64,000 nt of DNA, taken from contig JAOABX010000007.1 in the NCBI GenBank assembly GCA_026418175.1, positions 1 to 64,000 on the forward strand, given 5' to 3'. A model generated the notes under the pieces. That model did no database searches and had not been told where the DNA came from. It was given only the letters and a program-made list of their open reading frames with translations. Below, one piece after another: positions 45,127 through 53,693 of this stretch; position 1 is the first letter of the stretch; every line of letters begins with the position of its first letter. Both the position numbers and the translations under genes were made by a program. This stretch comes from Flavobacteriales bacterium (GTDB lineage: Bacteria; Bacteroidota; Bacteroidia; CAIKAF01).

Positions 45127-45152
45127 AAAAGCCCTGAAATTTCAGGGCTTTT
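45127..45152. terminator. Palindromic bidirectional terminator
   Basis: AAAAGCCCTGAAATTTCAGGGCTTTT is a perfect 26-nt palindrome starting directly after the stop of the 42460 gene. It lies between convergent genes and can end both transcripts. Confidence 0.8.
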
Positions 45153-45177
45153 CTTAGGAAATTGGATTCAACAAGCA

Positions 45178-45441
45178 TTATCCATTAAATCCCATAGCAG
45201 CATCTGTTTTGAGTTCAAAATATGAATCAGTGCTCCAGGACCCTACTTTATCCCTGAGGTAATTATCTAAAGCATCAATGCTATCTGCTTCCCACACACA
45301 GGTAGCTTTATTCATTTCTGGGTTAGGTAAAACCTGTATAACCCGTTTAACACCACCTTCGGGTAATTTAGGTAAATTCTCCTGAGCAGAAGCCCAAAAT
45401 TTTTCAGGCACATGAATCGAATGATTTACAACAACAATCAT
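45178..45441 (-). CDS. Small hypothetical protein, ferredoxin-like fold likely
   Basis: An 87-residue cytosolic protein without signal peptide. The strand-helix-strand pattern (MIVVVNHSIHVPEKFWASAQENL, VKRVIQVLPNPEMNKATCVWEADSIDALDNYLRDKVG) resembles dimeric alpha-beta barrel or DUF4242-like proteins. It ends a three-gene minus-strand group with two secreted unknowns. The ligand is unknown. Confidence 0.75.
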   Translation of the reverse strand: MIVVVNHSIHVPEKFWASAQENLPKLPEGGVKRVIQVLPNPEMNKATCVWEADSIDALDNYLRDKVGSWSTDSYFELKTDAAMGFNG

Positions 45442-45456
45442 AGTACATAAAATTTA

Positions 45457-45729
45457 TTAGTTACAATCCCATCCTTGTCCTTCTTGAACATCAACCCATG
45501 CATTCAGCGAAGCATCGGTTTGAGCGGGGCCCTCTACCGTGTCAATAGCAGTTTGGCCATCAATGGTTGTTTTTGTAATAATGTTACCATTTTTACATGT
45601 GGTAACTTCATAATTAATAGTAGTACCTGTTGTGTTATCAGTTTTTGTACAGGTTCTACAATCACCAGAACCTCCACACGCATAAAGGAAAGCTGCAAAT
45701 ACAGCAATTGAAAAAACTACTCTTTTCAT
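45457..45729 (-). CDS. Small cysteine-containing lipoprotein
   Basis: A 90-residue lipoprotein: signal peptide MKRVVFSIAVFAAFLYACGG with lipidated Cys18. The mature part has CRTCTK, a later Cys in VTTCKNG and a final WDCN, so disulphides are possible. It lies 12 nt after the 200-residue secreted protein gene and 15 nt before the 87-residue gene. No family recognised. Confidence 0.78.
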   Translation of the reverse strand: MKRVVFSIAVFAAFLYACGGSGDCRTCTKTDNTTGTTINYEVTTCKNGNIITKTTIDGQTAIDTVEGPAQTDASLNAWVDVQEGQGWDCN

Positions 45730-45741
45730 GGTTTATTTAGT

Positions 45742-46344
45742 TTAATTGGTTACTTCTTTTAAATAAATAATAAAATCACCTTGCATTTCTACAATCAATA
45801 CAAAATCATCCACTTTTAAAAAGGCTATTCGCAATGAACTATTATCGGCTGCATATAAAACCGGACATTCTATTTCTGAAGAAACTCCATTTATCTTAAC
45901 AGAAAATTTCTTCTTTGATGAATCCAATAACACATCACTTGAACCCACGGTTGTTCGTGAACCAAAGTCCAACGTACATTTTTTGCGTTTTATTACCTTT
46001 TTATACACATCATAGCTTAAAAAAACTGTAGTTTGGTTTGATAAGGTTTCGTCTGAGTTGTTTTGAAAATAATTGAATAAACTATTTGCTTTAGCTAAAG
46101 CTTGAGCTGTTAAAGTAATTTTACCTGTAAAATTAACGGGAGCAGTCATCTCCCAATTAAATTTTATTCCATTTTTATTGGCTTCTGTAATATTTACAAT
46201 AAAATCATAAACTTTACCCCTATTATCTACTTGATAAATTAAACGGATTCCTGATTTAATTGTTAAGACTGGATTTATAATTTCTTGAGCAAAAACATTC
46301 GATAAGATTAAAACAAATACAATAATTGAAAGCTTTATTTTCAT
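45742..46344 (-). CDS. Secreted protein, duplicate of the 46665 gene
   Basis: A 200-residue exported protein with signal peptide MKIKLSIIVFVLILSNVFAQ and no lipobox. Residues 28-130 align throughout with the protein encoded at 46665: IKSGIRLIYQVDN, GIKFNWEMTAPVNFTGKI, LFNYFQNNSDETLSNQTTVFLS. The two are diverged tandem duplicates; this copy has lost or never had the lipid anchor. It starts the three-gene group ending at 45178. Function unknown; all-beta fold likely. Confidence 0.82.
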   Translation of the reverse strand: MKIKLSIIVFVLILSNVFAQEIINPVLTIKSGIRLIYQVDNRGKVYDFIVNITEANKNGIKFNWEMTAPVNFTGKITLTAQALAKANSLFNYFQNNSDETLSNQTTVFLSYDVYKKVIKRKKCTLDFGSRTTVGSSDVLLDSSKKKFSVKINGVSSEIECPVLYAADNSSLRIAFLKVDDFVLIVEMQGDFIIYLKEVTN

Positions 46345-46664
46345 ATGTGTATTTTTTGCATTAAATGTACAACAATTTATTTACCAAATAATATACTTCA
46401 TTTGTAGTATTTTATAAAATTCAACCAATCGCAAGCTCAACTTTCATTCACCAATCGAATATTCTATTTTCAAATGCGTCTAACATCAACATTCTATTAT
46501 GATTAATTTTACTTAAAAAAATATAATTTAAGCAATAAAATATTCTACCTAAAAGAAAGGCTATACGCTGCGTTAATAATAATTTTATCTTAGGCAATCT
46601 GGTCGTAATAACCACCAATATATTTTTTTAAAAAAACTAATGAATTCCTACAAAAAAATTAGTT
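46345..46664. other. AT-rich intergenic region between duplicate genes
   Basis: I see no gene in these 320 bases. Near 46633-46666 there is a weak AAAACTAAT/ATTAGTTTT hairpin with a 16-nt loop, overlapping the stop of the upstream duplicate; it may act as a poor terminator. A promoter for the 46344 gene is expected near its start: TACATTTA with an upstream TTTG lies on the minus strand, but at only 15-nt spacing. Confidence 0.5.
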
Positions 46665-47255
46665 TTACTTTGTTTTTACTTCCTTAAGTGAAATACTGAA
46701 ATCAATATGCATTTCAAGGATAAGAGGGTATTTCCCTATTTTGGTAAAACGCAATACATGATTGGTTTCAACATTATTGGCATCATAAAACTCCAGTTCT
46801 GTTTCTTTTCCATTAATCATCACTTTATAACCTTTGAATAATTCATTTCTGCGAATGAGGATTTCTTCTCCGGTTCCAAAATCAATCTTCGCCCGTTCAT
46901 TTTTTACAAATTCATCATACAAATCATTACTTATAAAAACAGCCGTTTGATCACTCAATGTTTCTGAAGACTGATTAGAAAAATAATTAAATAATTTATT
47001 TGAATTCTTTAAGGCAGAAGCCGTCATAGAAACTTTTCCAGAATAATTTACCGGATCAGTCATTTTCCAGTTAAATTCAATACCCTTTTCAGATGCTTTT
47101 TGAATATCAACAATGAATTGATATTGCATTTCTCCATTGTCCACATGGTAAATTAATTGGGTGCCTTTTTTAATTGAAAAAGGCCCTTCAGATTCTTTTT
47201 TTCCACAAGCAAATAATACGAAAGAAAACAATAATAAAATACTAAATCTTTTCAT
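46665..47255 (-). CDS. Lipoprotein, duplicate of the 45742 gene
   Basis: A 196-residue lipoprotein: MKRFSILLLFSFVLFACGKKE, lipidated Cys17. The body matches the neighbouring secreted protein (IKKGTQLIYHVDN, GIEFNWKMTDPVNYSGKV, LFNYFSNQSSETLSDQTAVFIS), apart from differences near the C-terminus. It is separated from that gene by a 320-nt spacer, so each copy probably has its own promoter. A palindromic site overlaps the -7 box of this copy. Function unknown. Confidence 0.83.
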   Translation of the reverse strand: MKRFSILLLFSFVLFACGKKESEGPFSIKKGTQLIYHVDNGEMQYQFIVDIQKASEKGIEFNWKMTDPVNYSGKVSMTASALKNSNKLFNYFSNQSSETLSDQTAVFISNDLYDEFVKNERAKIDFGTGEEILIRRNELFKGYKVMINGKETELEFYDANNVETNHVLRFTKIGKYPLILEMHIDFSISLKEVKTK

Positions 47256-47268
47256 AAGGTATTTTTCT

Positions 47269-47292
47269 CAAATGTAAATGTAGTTTACATTT
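47269..47292 (-). promoter_or_regulatory. -7 box inside a 9-bp inverted repeat (operator candidate)
   Basis: AAATGTAAA (47270-47278) and TTTACATTT (47284-47292) are perfect inverted repeats with a 5-nt centre. On the minus strand they contain TACATTTG (47269-47276), an exact TAnnTTTG box 14 nt before the ATG at 47255. A dimeric repressor binding here would block the promoter. The core TGTA-N3-TACA recalls BlaI/CopY-type operators, but this is a resemblance only. Confidence 0.45.
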
Positions 47293-47335
47293 AAAAAAAT
47301 ACATCATTTATCGTATTTTGTTGGCAAGAAGAATA

Positions 47336-48229
47336 TCACAATGCTTCGCGAAGCTGGCGTGCTGTTTTTGAACTTCCATCGTGGCTCCATCCGGGGGGCA
47401 TAAAGATGTATTTTAATTTATTGAGCAATCCAGGAGCTTTTCTTACATCATTCCACAAGGCTATGTATTCGTGAGTTGCAATTTTTAATGGATTATAAGT
47501 ATGAATGTTGGTGGTAATACCGTATTTTACTTTTTCATCTTCTTGTTGAAATGTTCCAAACAACCTATCCCAAATTATCAGAATTCCTGCGTGATTTCTG
47601 TCGAGATAGCGGATATTGCTTCCATGATGCACCCGATGATGAGAAGGGGTATTAAATATCCATTCCAAGGGGCCTAATGATTTAATTGTTTCGGTATGCA
47701 ACCAGAATTGATAAATTAAACTGATAGACATTTGCATCAAAATCATCTGTGGATGAAAACCGATAAGTGGTAACCACAACCACCAGATGTATTTATGAGT
47801 TAATTCGCCCCAGCTTTGACGCAAGGCAACAGCAAGATTATAGTTTTGGCTGCTGTGATGGTTTACATGCCCGGCCCAGAACAAGCGTATTTCATGGCAA
47901 GCCCGGTGATGCATATAAAAAGCTAAATCTTCTAAAAAAAATAAAGCTACCCAACTATACCAGGCATCTGTGGGAAATGTAAAAACTCTTCGTTCATAAA
48001 TTTTCCAGAATACAAAAAATGCTAAGGTTTTCATAAAAAGGTTAATTACTGCACTGCCTATCCCCATTGCAATACTTGCTAAGGCATCTTTGCCATCATA
48101 AGCTGGCAAACGTTCCCAATGGCGTACCAATAATTCAATTCCAATTAATACCAAAAAGCCCGGCACAGCCCAGGCAATTATTGGGTCTGTTTCAAAAATA
48201 TTGAGGTTAAAAAAACTGCTTTGAATCAT
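47336..48229 (-). CDS. Sterol desaturase / fatty acid hydroxylase family membrane protein
   Basis: A 297-residue membrane di-iron oxygenase candidate, the second of this superfamily in the window. Histidine clusters: FYMHHRACHEIRLFWAGHVNHHSSQNYN and PSHHRVHHGSNIRYLDRNHAG. Hydrophobic segments precede and separate them. Similarity to the protein at 16146 is confined to the catalytic pattern. Members act on lipids, carotenoids or sterol-like molecules; the substrate is unknown. Transcribed away from the HYC_CC_PP gene across a 76-nt gap. Confidence 0.9.
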   Translation of the reverse strand: MIQSSFFNLNIFETDPIIAWAVPGFLVLIGIELLVRHWERLPAYDGKDALASIAMGIGSAVINLFMKTLAFFVFWKIYERRVFTFPTDAWYSWVALFFLEDLAFYMHHRACHEIRLFWAGHVNHHSSQNYNLAVALRQSWGELTHKYIWWLWLPLIGFHPQMILMQMSISLIYQFWLHTETIKSLGPLEWIFNTPSHHRVHHGSNIRYLDRNHAGILIIWDRLFGTFQQEDEKVKYGITTNIHTYNPLKIATHEYIALWNDVRKAPGLLNKLKYIFMPPGWSHDGSSKTARQLREAL

Positions 48230-48270
48230 GTATTAAAAATAAGATTTTTTTATGTAATACATAGGCTTGT

Positions 48271-48301
48271 TTTGACGATGTTTTTGATTTCCCTAAATTT
48301 G
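48271..48301 (+). promoter_or_regulatory. Consensus promoter of HYC_CC_PP/TonB receptor operon
   Basis: TTTG (48271-48274), exactly 19 nt, then TAAATTTG (48294-48301): a perfect match to the Bacteroidota housekeeping promoter pattern. The ATG at 48306 lies only 4 nt beyond the -7 box, so the transcript may be leaderless or nearly so. Confidence 0.65.
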
Positions 48302-48305
48302 AACT

Positions 48306-48797
48306 ATGAAGCGTCGGGTTTTAGCCATATTTTTTTTGCTCTTATTCTTACACGGTTTGCTTGGCTTCAGCCTTACTCGGCATTATTGTACGCATTCGGG
48401 AAAAGAAATATTTGTTTTAGGCAATGAGATAAATCATGTCTGTGAAAAAGAAACTGAGGCTACTGCATGCTGTATAAAATCTGAATTTGAAAAACCTATT
48501 GCCTGTTGTATCAATAATGAAGCATATTTGCAGAGCCCCTGTAATGTAAATACTGAAAAAGGTGAAACGGACGATTGTTGTTCCAACCAGCAAACATATT
48601 TTCATATTGAACTATCCGCCGTTAAATCAAACCCAAGCTTTCAGATAATACTTCCGGTAATTTATTTGATTTCTGAAATCCATCTATTCGAATTCATCAG
48701 CCCGTCGGTTAATTCAAAAAAAAGCTTCTGTTTCGAAATTCCACCATTGCTATCTTCTTCTCATCAACCCTCTTTTCTTTGCGTTTTCAGAATCTGA
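48306..48797 (+). CDS. HYC_CC_PP-type small exported protein
   Basis: A 163-residue protein with an N-terminal signal/anchor helix (MKRRVLAIFFLLLFLHGLLG). The name-giving motifs are visible: LTRHYCTHSGKE, TACCIKSE, KPIACCINN and DDCCSNQQ. A hydrophobic stretch at about 115-135 (IILPVIYLISEIHLFEF) is followed by a Pro/Ser-rich tail (EIPPLLSSSHQPS). Proteins of this kind are found beside TonB receptors in Bacteroidota and are thought to relate to metal handling because of the His/Cys pairs. Here a TonB receptor starts 89 nt downstream. Confidence 0.85.
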   Translation: MKRRVLAIFFLLLFLHGLLGFSLTRHYCTHSGKEIFVLGNEINHVCEKETEATACCIKSEFEKPIACCINNEAYLQSPCNVNTEKGETDDCCSNQQTYFHIELSAVKSNPSFQIILPVIYLISEIHLFEFISPSVNSKKSFCFEIPPLLSSSHQPSFLCVFRI

Positions 48798-48886
48798 TGT
48801 AATATTTAATCGAATGCATTACCTGTATCTAACATGGCAGGTAATTTAACTTTTTCAAATTTTCATTTCATTTTAACCATCAGATT

Positions 48887-51136
48887 ATGAAACGATTTGT
48901 TTTACTAACATCCCTAGTATGCTCTGTTTTTCAAAATTATGCCCAAGCTAGTCTAACTGGTGTTGTTAAAAGCCCAACAGGAGAAAAATTACCGGGAGTA
49001 CATGTGTATTGGTTAGGTACACCACAAGGCACTTATACAGATAGTGCAGGAAAATTTACGCTTGTTTATCCAGACAGCTTATATACTGGGAAATTAATTC
49101 TTTCACACATCGGGTATGAAACTGATACATTGGACGTAAAAAACATCAAACAAATTACAATTACCCTCTACGAAACTAAAATACTCAATACGGTAGTAAT
49201 AGAAGAACGATTACAAGGTTCTGCCTTTAAAACCAGCGCCGTTCAGCTGATAGAAAACCTGAGTAAAAACGAATTCAAAAAAGCAGCCTGTTGTAATTTA
49301 TCTGAAAGCTTTGAAACCAATGCCACTATTGATGTAAGTTTCAGTGATGCGGTTACTGGTGCAAAACATATTCAGTTGCTTGGCCTGGACGGAAAGTATG
49401 TACAACTTACCACCGAATTATTGCCTTCCATTCGTGGCTTAGCTTCCCCTTTTGGACTTACATACATCCCAGGGCCTTGGTTGGAGAGCATTCAAATATC
49501 AAAAGGAGCCGGTTCTGTCGTTAACGGATTTGAAGCGCTTACCGGGCAAATTAACGTAGAGTTACGAAAACCTGAAAACGAAAAACGACTGCATGTAAAT
49601 GCCTATGTGAATCACATGGGTCGTGCCGAAGGAAATGTAATCTTCACCCATCGGTTTAAAAGTAACCGTTGGAGCACGGCTCTACTGGCTCACGGCGATT
49701 ACATGAATACGCCCGTGGATGATAATGATGATACCTTTCAGGATGTTCCGTTAATTAAGCAAGGAAGTTTTTTACATCGCTGGACCTATCACGGCGAAAA
49801 ATTTGAAACGCAGTTTGGCATAAAAGGCCTGTATGAATCAAGGGGCGGAGGAAATATGGCCTATCTGAGAAACGACAGCCTGTTTCCCCAATATGGGTTC
49901 GACATGCAAACATGGCGCGGAGAAGCTTTCTGGAAATTCGGAATCTTTTTTGAAGGGCAGGATTGGAAAAGCATCGGAATTCAAACTAACGGTGTGTACC
50001 ATGACCAACGCGGATTTTTTGGAAACAACCGCTACGAAGGAATTCAGCGAAGCGCTTTTCTCAATATTATATACCAGTCTATTTTTGGTAATACCCAACA
50101 TAAATTTAAAACCGGATTTTCTTTTCAATACGACCAGATAGATGAAGCATTTGACACCACTGGATTTAGCCGCTTAGAGCTGATTCCCGGCGGATACTTT
50201 GAATATACATTCGATAATCTGAACAATGTTTCGTTAGTGGCTGGTGGCAGGCTGGATTACCATAACCTGTTTGGATTTTTTCCGGTTGCCCGAATCAATT
50301 TCAAATGGGAAATTACCAAAGGGTTTTATTTTCGAGCTTCCGGTGGCCGCGGATGGCGTGTACCCAATCTGTTTGCTGAAAATACTGCAGTATTAGTTTC
50401 TGCCCGGCAAATCAATCTAGTAGGATATAATATTCGGCCTGAAGTAGCCTGGAATTATGGTTTGAGCCTGCATTATGCTTTTCAAATACGAAAACGTGAT
50501 GCCAGTTTGGTAGCTGATTTTTTTCGAACTGATTTTACCAACCAACTCATTATAGACCGAGAAGTACAAGGAGAATTAAAATTTTATAACTTAAATGGGC
50601 CGTCATTTTCCAATGTATTTCAATTTACTTTTCAGGCAGAACCCATCCGGAAGTTTGAAATTCGGTTGGCTTACAAATGGCAGGATGTTCGGGCAGATTT
50701 TTCAGGTAATGTAGAACGTGTGCCCTTAGTACCGGAACATAAAGCCTTCATTAATCTAAGTTACACTACTCCTAAATGGGGATTTTCGTTTGACTTTACG
50801 GCCAAGCTGAACGGTCCGTCGCGCATTCCGACAGTAACAGACCCTTCGGGAAATGTCTGGCAAACACAGTCACCCTGGTATCCGATTTTTCATGCACAAA
50901 TTGCCAAAGATTTCAAAATTATGGAATGGTATGTGGGATGTGAAAACATTGGCGGATTTACACAACCTCATCCCATTGTAGATGCACAAAATCCGTTTGG
51001 AAACAACTTTGATGCTTCTCTGATCTGGGCCCCCATTTTTGGTCGCATGTTTTATACCGGAATACGGTTTGATTTAGAGTATAAGCAAGCCAGAAGCTTT
51101 AAAAAGCAAAAAGAAAAAATAATACAATCCCAATAA
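48887..51136 (+). CDS. TonB-dependent receptor with carboxypeptidase-like N-terminal domain
   Basis: A 749-residue outer-membrane active transporter. Signal peptide MKRFVLLTSLVCSVFQNYAQ; a carboxypeptidase-regulatory-like domain about 22-100 (GVVKSPTGEKLPGVHVYW); the plug about 115-235 with AACCNLSESFETNATIDVSFSD and YIPGPWLESIQISKGAGSVVNGFEALTGQINVE; then a 22-strand-type barrel to the C-terminus. The Cys-Cys pair in the plug echoes the Cys pairs of the upstream HYC_CC_PP protein. A metal or metal complex is therefore the likely substrate, but this is inference. Confidence 0.93.
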   Translation: MKRFVLLTSLVCSVFQNYAQASLTGVVKSPTGEKLPGVHVYWLGTPQGTYTDSAGKFTLVYPDSLYTGKLILSHIGYETDTLDVKNIKQITITLYETKILNTVVIEERLQGSAFKTSAVQLIENLSKNEFKKAACCNLSESFETNATIDVSFSDAVTGAKHIQLLGLDGKYVQLTTELLPSIRGLASPFGLTYIPGPWLESIQISKGAGSVVNGFEALTGQINVELRKPENEKRLHVNAYVNHMGRAEGNVIFTHRFKSNRWSTALLAHGDYMNTPVDDNDDTFQDVPLIKQGSFLHRWTYHGEKFETQFGIKGLYESRGGGNMAYLRNDSLFPQYGFDMQTWRGEAFWKFGIFFEGQDWKSIGIQTNGVYHDQRGFFGNNRYEGIQRSAFLNIIYQSIFGNTQHKFKTGFSFQYDQIDEAFDTTGFSRLELIPGGYFEYTFDNLNNVSLVAGGRLDYHNLFGFFPVARINFKWEITKGFYFRASGGRGWRVPNLFAENTAVLVSARQINLVGYNIRPEVAWNYGLSLHYAFQIRKRDASLVADFFRTDFTNQLIIDREVQGELKFYNLNGPSFSNVFQFTFQAEPIRKFEIRLAYKWQDVRADFSGNVERVPLVPEHKAFINLSYTTPKWGFSFDFTAKLNGPSRIPTVTDPSGNVWQTQSPWYPIFHAQIAKDFKIMEWYVGCENIGGFTQPHPIVDAQNPFGNNFDASLIWAPIFGRMFYTGIRFDLEYKQARSFKKQKEKIIQSQ

Positions 51137-51204
51137 TTAAAACTAATCAAATAAGTTGAGAATTTGTATTTTGCTATTTTATATAACTAATCAACATAGT
51201 ACCC

Positions 51205-51894
51205 ATGCTACAGGAAATAAATACCGAATATGTCTTGTTTCTGGATATAGAAACAGTGCCCCAGTATCCGGATTACATTTCCGTTCCGGAAGAAAAAAAG
51301 AAATTTTGGAAACACAAGGCATCACTGATTAGTAAAAGCGAATCAGATACACCGGAAACGCTGTATGAACGAGCCGGTATCTATGCCGAATTTGGTAAAA
51401 TTATTTGTATTTCTTCCGGATTTATCCGCGATGGAAAATTGCAAATAAAATCGTTTGCTGGTGATGATGAAAAATTATTACTTCAAGAATTTGCCTCAGT
51501 ATTACAAAAATTGCAAAACAGTGGCAAACGTTGGTACTTGTGTGCCCATAACGGTAAAGAATTTGACTTTCCTTATATCGCACGACGAATGATAGTTCAC
51601 AGCATTCAAGTGCCTTCCATCCTTGACCCTCGTGGAAAATGGGCTAAAGACTTACAATTGTTAGACACCATGGAATTATGGAAATTTGGTGATTATAAAA
51701 ACTTCACAGCGCTTGACTTGCTGGCAGATATCTTCGGCATTCCATCACCCAAAGACGATATGGACGGGAGCCAGGTTCATAGTATATATTATAAAGATGG
51801 TAATTTACAACGCATTGTAAATTACTGCGAAAAAGACGTTTATACACTTTGTAAGGTGTTTTTAAAATTTAAAGGAGAAGAAACGTTGTTATAA
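51205..51894 (+). CDS. Predicted DEDD-type 3'-5' exonuclease (PolB-like)
   Basis: A 229-residue cytosolic nuclease resembling the proofreading exonuclease domain of family B polymerases. VLFLDIETVPQYP gives the first Asp and Glu (ExoI), CAHNGKEFDFPYIARRM the second Asp (ExoII), and RIVNYCEKDVYTLCKVF the ExoIII region with the catalytic Tyr and last Asp. Substrate and pathway are not known for these stand-alone forms. Transcribed alone after the TonB receptor. Confidence 0.88.
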   Translation: MLQEINTEYVLFLDIETVPQYPDYISVPEEKKKFWKHKASLISKSESDTPETLYERAGIYAEFGKIICISSGFIRDGKLQIKSFAGDDEKLLLQEFASVLQKLQNSGKRWYLCAHNGKEFDFPYIARRMIVHSIQVPSILDPRGKWAKDLQLLDTMELWKFGDYKNFTALDLLADIFGIPSPKDDMDGSQVHSIYYKDGNLQRIVNYCEKDVYTLCKVFLKFKGEETLL

Positions 51895-51994
51895 GTAATT
51901 TGAATTTCATCATAATAATGTTTATAAACTTTGTTTTTCAAAATAAAAGATTCCTTTGTTGGTTTGTAGATTTGTGTTTCAATTCACTTTTTTC

Positions 51995-52504
51995 ATGAAG
52001 CATATCATTTATTTTCTTTTGGCAGTTTTCCTGCTTTCGTGTGGCAATCCGGCTCACCAGAAAATGGCTAAAAACTTTGCTGAAGTATTTAATGATGAGC
52101 AAGCTATGCTCCGAAAAAACAATCTGGGTGATGATTATATGAAAGTAATGGAAAACGAAACTCCGGAACGTATTATTTATCAGGATGAAACCATGATTAA
52201 AACCAGCTATAAGTTTAGTGAGCAGGAAGAATACCAGTTTACCTTTCTGTTTACGAACCAAAAACTGAACGATGTGTTTTGTGATGTGTATTTACCCAAA
52301 ATTGAAGATGGAGATTTTTTTACGGAATGGATGAAAAAAAAATTGAATAAAAAATATACATACTTGGGCGAAGAAAAAGGAATAGAACGATGGCAAAAGG
52401 ATGGAATTTCAGTAGAACTGACAAATGAAAGTGAATTGTTTGAATATGGAAAAGTACGTGTACTTTTCTTTTCTACACCGGCATCCGAACAATTACCGAT
52501 GTAA
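51995..52504 (+). CDS. Hypothetical lipoprotein
   Basis: I use the ATG at 51995 instead of the track's TTG. This gives a lipoprotein signal (MKHIIYFLLAVFLLSCGNPA, Cys16) and 169 residues, and puts a promoter-like TAGATTTG (51967-51974) upstream. The mature part is charged alpha/beta with no recognised motif (KYTYLGEEKGIERWQKDG, SVELTNESELFEYGKVRVLF). Converges directly on rlmN. Confidence 0.75.
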   Translation: MKHIIYFLLAVFLLSCGNPAHQKMAKNFAEVFNDEQAMLRKNNLGDDYMKVMENETPERIIYQDETMIKTSYKFSEQEEYQFTFLFTNQKLNDVFCDVYLPKIEDGDFFTEWMKKKLNKKYTYLGEEKGIERWQKDGISVELTNESELFEYGKVRVLFFSTPASEQLPM

Positions 52505-53563
52505 TCAGGCTTGTTGAACCACTTTATTAGCCAATTGACCGCAAGCAGCATCAATATCTTTCCCCCGGCTTCTGCGCACATTAACTATGATGCCTTTAGA
52601 TTCCAAAAAACGAATAAACGCATCTGTTTTTTGCTTTGAAGCTTGCTGGAAAAACCCATCATCAATGGGGTTATATTCTATGATATTTACCTTACAGGGT
52701 ATATGTTTGCAAAATTCTGCCAGTTCACGGGCATCCTGAATTTCATCATTAAAATCTCGAAAGATGATATATTCATAGGTAACCCTTGTTCCGGTTTTTT
52801 CATAAAAATACTTCAACGCATCGGCTAACTCTTCCAATGGATTGGATTGATTGATACTCATTAAACGAGTTCTTTTTTCATTATTGGCCACATGCAACGA
52901 TAACGCCAGATTAAATTTCACCTGATCATCGCCCATTTTTCGAATCATTTTGGCTATACCAGAAGTTGAAAGGGTAATTCTGCGGGGAGACATACCTAAG
53001 CCTTCGGGCGAAGTAATCATCTGAATGGAGGTCATTACATTCTTGTAATTGAGCAGGGGCTCCCCCATTCCCATATACACAATGTTGGTCAAAGGAATTC
53101 CGTAAGTATCTATTGCCAATTTATTAATAGCAACTACCTGGTCATAAATTTCATCAGGAGTAAGGTTTCGCATCATTTTTAAGCGGGCTGTAGCGCAGAA
53201 TTTACAATCCAGACTGCAACCAACTTGTGATGAAATACACGCAGTCATACGGTCGCCAGCCGGTATCAATACTCCTTCCACCAATTTCCCGTCATGGAGT
53301 TCAAAAGCCACCTTGATGGTTCCGTCTTTACTGCGTTGGCTGGAGGCAATTTTGATTTTATGAATTTCAAAATGTTGTTCAAGAAATGTTCGCAACTCTT
53401 TGGAAATATTTGTCATTTCCTGAAATGAAGCGGCTGATTTTTGCCACACCCACTGATATACCTGGTCAGCCCGAAATGCCTTTTCACCTTTTTCCACAAA
53501 AAAGGCTTTGAGCTGATCCTTACTGAATCCGCGAATATTGGGCTTTTCTGTTCGAACAATCAT
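52505..53563 (-). CDS. rlmN: 23S rRNA (adenine2503-C2)-methyltransferase
   Basis: A radical-SAM enzyme that methylates A2503 of 23S rRNA and A37 of some tRNAs. I use the ATG at 53563 (MIVRTEKPNIRGFSKDQL), giving 352 residues; the track's extra three codons start with TTG. The 4Fe-4S cysteines are in SSQVGCSLDCKFCATAR. Other family segments are NIVYMGMGEPLLNYKNV, SPRRITLSTSG, FNLALSLHVAN, and the late VNVRRSRGKDIDAACGQL with the methyl-carrying Cys. Cytosolic; no coupled neighbour. Confidence 0.96.
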   Translation of the reverse strand: MIVRTEKPNIRGFSKDQLKAFFVEKGEKAFRADQVYQWVWQKSAASFQEMTNISKELRTFLEQHFEIHKIKIASSQRSKDGTIKVAFELHDGKLVEGVLIPAGDRMTACISSQVGCSLDCKFCATARLKMMRNLTPDEIYDQVVAINKLAIDTYGIPLTNIVYMGMGEPLLNYKNVMTSIQMITSPEGLGMSPRRITLSTSGIAKMIRKMGDDQVKFNLALSLHVANNEKRTRLMSINQSNPLEELADALKYFYEKTGTRVTYEYIIFRDFNDEIQDARELAEFCKHIPCKVNIIEYNPIDDGFFQQASKQKTDAFIRFLESKGIIVNVRRSRGKDIDAACGQLANKVVQQA

Positions 53564-53693
53564 GGATTGCAAAAATACAGAATTACAAGCTGTATATCAA
53601 GATTTAAAAGAGCAGGGTATATTCTCATTTAAAAAATTTGCCCTTTTTATACTGCTTCTCCGATTAAGGAAGATTGCAATTATTGAATGCCTA

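Noticed and set aside
46633-46666. Hairpin AAAACTAAT/ATTAGTTTT as a terminator
   Set aside because: The stem is all weak pairs but one, has a 16-nt loop and overlaps the stop codon; too weak to call as a feature.
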